From assembly GCA_025667525.1 (NCBI GenBank), contig CM046881.1, forward strand, positions 27,105,580 to 27,169,579: a stretch of DNA of 64,000 bases, given 5' to 3'. Numbering within the stretch: position 1 is the stretch's first letter; every line of letters begins with the position of its first letter. Made by a program: the position numbers and the translations under genes. This stretch comes from Glebionis coronaria. Its lineage: Eukaryota > Streptophyta > Magnoliopsida > Asterales > Asteraceae. The notes below the pieces were generated by a model, which searched no databases, was not told the DNA's origin, and was given only the letters and a program-made list of their open reading frames with translations. Below are positions 59,496 through 64,000 of the stretch, piece after piece.

Positions 59496-59764
59496 TTTGA
59501 ATTTAAAGGCAAAAGATATATAGCCGTAGGAGATAATAATACTGTAGTAGGTAACAAAATTCAACACTGATGAGTAGAGGACAAATTACTTTTCTTTCTT
59601 TTTTTTTTCTCCTGTTTTTTTCAACTACTAGTAAACTACTTTTGTTTGCCAGATTTAAATTTGGGGTCATTCTTTTACCCATGGTTGTTAATAAAACAAG
59701 TAACAAATTGTTGACACTTGTTTCACATATTATTTGAAGTTTAAATTTAGGTTCATTCCTTGAA

Positions 59765-60297
59765 AAAAAAAACATAAAATTTAATAAAAACAACAAATTT
59801 TTTATCTATTTTTTTTACACAATAACAATTTTATCATTAACTAATTAATTTACAATTCATTTATTATTTGTAATAATAGTTTCAAATGAGGGCAATATAG
59901 TAAACTTAATATATATTTCTTATCTATTTTTGGAAGTAGACTATTAATTTGAGACATCCCAAAATATAAAACTTGACTATTAATATTGGATGGAAGGAGT
60001 AATAATCAAGAATCTAATATTAATAATTTTCCGTTTTGAAATTATAGTTCAGTTTATTATTTTTAAACGTCTTAAATTAATATTTTATTTTCAAAAATAG
60101 ATAAGAAATACATATTAAATTTATAATATCACTTTCATTTAAAGGTATTATTACAAACAATTAAAAAACTGTAAATTAATTGGTTAAAGATAAAATTGTC
60201 ATTGTGTAAAAAGTAAGAGAGAAAAAACTGAAATAGTGATATTTTTATTAAACGGTGTGTTTATTGCCGATGGACTATATTATGAGACGTAGGGGTA
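59765..60297. mobile_element. Two related MITE copies in inverted arrangement
   Basis: AATAGATAAGAAATA, TAATTAATTTACA and CAATTTTATC in the left half recur inverted in the right half. The outer parts contain Stowaway-like GGATGGAAGGAGTA and GACTAT...TGAGACG. Borders are approximate. Confidence 0.4.
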
Positions 60298-60796
60298 TGT
60301 TTAATTATGTTATTTTTTATTTTGCTCCGTGTAAATTAATATAAACTCACTTCAATTTTTATTGTTTAAATTTCTTTTTTTTTACTTTTAATATTTTTAT
60401 TCTTATATCTTTACCTTCGTCTTAAATTTATTTTCAAGTGTTGACTTTTGAAGTTTTTATTTTATAATTTTGACCTTAATTATTATCCATTATGTTATAT
60501 AAAACTTGATCAAAATATATAAATGAATTAGATTCTAAACTTATTTTCATTGGTATAATTTTTATCAAACAATATGTAACACAAACATGAGTATTTAAGA
60601 TCAAAGTTTTAATATAAAGATTTAAAAAATTCATAATTGACAATAATTATAAGACGGGTGAAGTAATTATTAACCAACGAACTATTTACATTAATCATGC
60701 ACACACAATTTAAACAGATAGTACAACGACTAATAACATTTGAATAATTATGTTTTAAAGAGGTGGTTAAATATGAAATAACGTACCTAAGTATGT
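60298..60796. other. Intergenic AT-rich stretch
   Basis: Nothing recognised. Confidence 0.5.
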
Positions 60797-60978
60797 GGGC
60801 GGAGTTAGTAGGGGGACTAGTGGGTGTTAAGCCTCCCCTAATCAACTTATTTCACATATTATTTATGTGTATTGCAAGCAATTTTCTAGTATTTTTTACA
60901 TTAAGCCTCCTCTATCACTATGACTTTTTTTACTTAACTATGGTTAGCCTCCCTTAACTAAAAATCCTGACTCCGCCC
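60797..60978. mobile_element. Short MITE with GGGCGGAG ends
   Basis: GGGCGGAGTTAG at the left and CTGACTCCGCCC at the right form inverted ends about 180 bp apart. AAGCCTCC repeats lie inside. No TSD is seen. Confidence 0.55.
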
Positions 60979-61399
60979 CTACGTGGACATTATTGCAAAT
61001 TTGCAATAATTGTTGAGGTATGTAATAAGTATACCAAGTTACTAACAAGTAAAACTTTAAATAAGTAATATGATTATTTTAGCTCTTTTAATGTTACATT
61101 AAGCTTTGTTATGACTTTGAGCATGGAATATATGGATGAGGTTTTTCAATGAAAATAAATGTGTAACGTGTATGTTAGGTACACAACTAGAAATGCTGTG
61201 AATTAAAATTGGGCCGACCTATTGTTTAAAATTCGAATAATGTGGGCCCATTTTCTTAGTTGGCTTTTAGTTAAAGGAAAAGTGAAATGAGACACTATGT
61301 AGAAGGTGGTCCTGTAATTTGATCCTTGATCATTAACCTTTTTAACACTTTTAAAATTTAAATCAAGGCGGAGCATGGTAGATTTAAAATTGATTTAGA
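60979..61399. other. Intergenic stretch
   Basis: Nothing recognised. Confidence 0.5.
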
Positions 61400-61557
61400 T
61401 CAGGAAATTGGATTGAATCAAACCGGTCGGTCTCACCAAACATCATAAGTTCAGTCTGATCCGATCCGATTCGATCTTATCAAAAATCTCGTTGATAATG
61501 CCTAATATGACTGAATCGGACCGATTCGATCCAGTCCGGGCCCGATGCTCAACCCTA
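61400..61557. mobile_element. CGGTCC-rich MITE, second copy
   Basis: It shares GGACCGATTCG, a TAATGCCTAATA core and the terminus GCTCAACCCTA with 49527-49764. Confidence 0.5.
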
Positions 61558-62184
61558 CTTTAAACAAACATTCATCTTGTAATCGATGTTTTATTTATGC
61601 TAGTTTATCGCCGGCTAACAACCTGAATACTAGTGTGGAACTCGAGAACGAATAAACAACACACAACAATATATATCGACAGAAAAGTAAAAACAAGATA
61701 AAATCTCTAATCCAACGATTAGTTGAAAGAACGACATGTTTAGACCCCTTCCTTCCACTCCTTTTATAGAAACGAAGGGAGGTAAAAGTAACTCTCACAA
61801 AAAAAATCAAAGTAAGTTGTGAAATAAACAAGCATCACTTGGACTTGGAACATCAGCAATCCAATAGACACTTATTTTAATACTAACGAGATATATAACC
61901 CGCGCTTCGCGGCGGAGTGTTTAGGACTAACGATTGGCACTTGATCGACAAAACGAAAGGTTATTCACGTCAATAATTGACCTTGCAAGGAACGAATAAC
62001 TTCGAAAACTTTCTTGATATATATATTTTTTATGTGTATTAAATTTCAACATTTATTATAAAATTATATGTATATCAAAATTGTAATATTTGGTTCGTTT
62101 GATTCACACTTCGACTTTTTTTCAACGGTATTTTTATCAAAAAATTGATAAATATACATTTCAGATTTATTAAGTAAAATTTGT
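61558..62184. other. Intergenic with a CCGCG-CTT-CGCGG hairpin
   Basis: No gene is seen. At 61900-61912 a GC-rich hairpin follows ATATATAAC. Similar hairpins occur near the ends of some plant Helitrons, but no CTRR end or TC start was located, so this is only a suggestion. Confidence 0.35.
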
Positions 62185-62186
62185 TA

Positions 62187-62460
62187 CTCCCTCCATCTCA
62201 AATTTATAGTCATTTATACCATTTTGGGACGTCCCAAAATTATAGTCCTCTTCCAAAAATAGATGTAAGTAATATAACGAATTTATCATATTGCACCTAG
62301 TGGTATTAGAAATTACAAAATATGTATAAAATTTTAATTAATTGCATAAGGGTAAGAGTGTCATTTTGAAAAAAGTAGGAGAGAGAATGCAGTGGTGGTA
62401 GTGATGTTTTCTAAAATAATGTGTTTTTGTCGGGGGACTATTAATTTGAGACGGAGAGAG
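62187..62460. mobile_element. Stowaway MITE
   Basis: Ends CTCCCTCCATCTCAAATT and AATTTGAGACGGAGAGAG are inverted and each is flanked by TA, the Tc1/mariner target. It is about 274 bp long, AT-rich and non-coding. Confidence 0.85.
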
Positions 62461-62665
62461 TATAATTAAAAAGTGTAAATACTTAAACGTTTAAGGTTAT
62501 TTGTGTAATAAGTTTCATACTATAAGGGTTCTTTTGAAAACATTCTATTCAACTTTTTGACCATTTGTTTGCTAGCGTGTCATTCAGACGACAATGGGAA
62601 TTGAGCAAAACGACATGAAAATTGTTAATACGACGCCGTTTAGTTCCATATTTAATATATATTAT

Positions 62666-63425
62666 AAGAGTCAAGTTATTTTGGATACTATATCTATCAT
62701 GGATACTAAGGAACTCATCCCCACCATCCATCCTCATCATATCTAATGGTTGAGATTAAAAGTATTTAATTATTTCATTTATTTTTAAAACTTAAATATC
62801 TTTTAAACCGTTAAGTGTTAAACGGAAAAAAATATACCATCGCGACGAGCATTTAATTAGCTTTCTACAGATATGCAATATGATATACTTTTGAAGAAAA
62901 AAAAATCGTTTTTTTTTTAAATTTGCGTAAAATATCATATATGATAATAGTGTTTTATCATATATGATATTAGTGTTAAGTTACAAATTATTACAGAATC
63001 ATATATGATATTGGTTTATATCATATGATATTGGTTTATATCATATGATATTGGTTTATATCATATGATATTGCTTTATATCATATATGATAAGTTATAT
63101 CATATATGATACCAGTGTTACTATCATATATGATATTCAGTATCATATATGATAAATTACGGAAAAAACAAAAAAAAAAATAATTTGTCGAAAGTATATC
63201 ATATAGCATATCTGTAGAAAGATAATTAAATGCCCGTCGTAATGGTATATTTTTTTTCGTATATCGATTGACGGTTTAAAAGATATTAATGTTTGAAAAA
63301 AAAAAAAGGAAATTGGTTTTATGTTTAATCTTATTCATTAGATTAAGATGGAGATGAGTGGTGGAGATTAGTCCCTTAGTATCCAAATAAAGTTTGGTAT
63401 CCAAATGAACTTAAGTCATATTATA
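62666..63425. repeat. Long inverted repeat (fold-back element) with tandem ATCATATATGAT palindromes at its centre
   Basis: Arms of about 280 bp pair from TTTTGGATACT...GATACTAAGGAACTCATCCCC on the left to GGGACT-type sequence inverted on the right. They continue through AAATATCTTTTAAACCGT, AAAAATATACCAT, GAGCATTTAATTA and TTTCTACAGATATGC. The loop, about 62930-63160, has at least seven ATCATATATGAT-type palindromes and four tandem units of GATATTGGTTTATATCAT. No coding region is seen. Confidence 0.85.
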
Positions 63426-64000
63426 ATATTGCTTGACTAATAGAAAAATAAGTTTAACACTTTAACCTTGTACTTATAAATAAGCTAATGTAAAGACAAA
63501 ATACTTAACAGTTTACATGCCAATTCTAAAGATTTGAAAATGTTTATGATCTTCTTTCTTAAAAAGAAGTATTTGACCAAACTTAAATCAACACATATAT
63601 GTTTTTTTTGGGAGAACTTGGTCTCGTATCAATTATGTTAACTAAGATTGTCGGCTCGCGACTTCTGACTTTGCTCAGTTGGTCATTTGAGTTTTTTTTT
63701 TAGAGTTTGGGAGGAGGTTTTGCCTGGAGTTCAAGTTTTGCAAGAGACAAAAAAATTGGATTTTCTTTTTCGTGCGAAGTCGTGAGTTTAAGAGGTTTCT
63801 CTTCGCAGGTCTCTCCTAGTCAAGGTTGCAAAAATCATGAATCGTTAGTCGGCCGGTCGACCACCTTGTAACTTGTAATCGTTCTAGGCGGGATAATCGG
63901 TGATTAACCAGATCGGCATTTTTTGCAAATTTTGGGTATTTCTGACCAATTTTAGATATTTTTATCGAGTTTTAGGTATTTTAAAAACTAGGCGTGTACC
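63426..64000. other. Right edge of window, probable SINE- and MITE-like debris
   Basis: No gene is seen. Near 63672 TTGCTCAGTTGGTCA resembles a pol III A box, but no B box is convincing. From about 63826 AAGGTTGCAAAAATCATG resembles the end of a common plant element whose other end is outside the window. Confidence 0.3.

Overview
The window is nuclear DNA of a flowering plant, most likely a member of the daisy family (Asteraceae). It has GT-AG introns, AT-rich intergenic DNA, plant-type LTR retrotransposons and clear plant genes. The Asteraceae reading rests on two protein styles I recognise: very long Sirevirus-like gag/linker proteins, and a DUF1985-like Ulp1 protease gene. No rRNA gene, no free-standing tRNA gene and no CRISPR array was seen.

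Positions 1-21144 are nested Copia elements. Element A (1-16554, + strand, Sirevirus-like, 5' LTR outside the window) carries gag-pol, then a second long reading frame in the env-like position, then a 1.6-kb LTR bounded by TGATGAA/TTCATCA. It sits in the 3' end of element B (16555-17121, +). Element B sits in the gag of element C (17122-21144, -). Element C interrupts the last visible exon of a Ulp1/SENP-like gene. All these coding regions carry stops or frameshifts. In A and C, arrays of one sense-oriented motif, TTCCGRATnAAG, lie upstream of each main start codon.

Positions 21145-37943 hold that Ulp1-like gene on the - strand. Seven exons were placed by hand with matching GT-AG sites and phases. 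The gene is broken by a 5-bp duplication, a second frame change, a stop and the insertion of C. Its first intron is swollen to 13.3 kb by a Tekay/Del-type Gypsy chromovirus (25161-37064). That element has near-identical 2.8-kb LTRs, an extra ORF before gag, no target-site duplication, and an unexpected 73-bp copy of the primer-site leader after its 3' LTR. Introns 1 and 3 are packed with near-palindromic ATCACTATTGATAA motifs.

Positions 37944-64000 are more ordinary gene space. There is a small conserved plant protein ending WWQGSLYY (41010-42103, +), a lipid-transfer protein (43341-43774, -), a four-span membrane protein (45242-45820, -) and a RopGEF with a PRONE domain (57020-59417, -). Between them lie a 3' Copia remnant, a full-length small Copia with a 5-bp TSD (50221-54976), a tRNA-derived SINE, an hAT-type element with an 8-bp TSD, Stowaway-like MITEs, and two fold-back elements, one with CGCGAAAACGCG palindromes. 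The four host genes show no sign of acting together; each is a separate nuclear gene.
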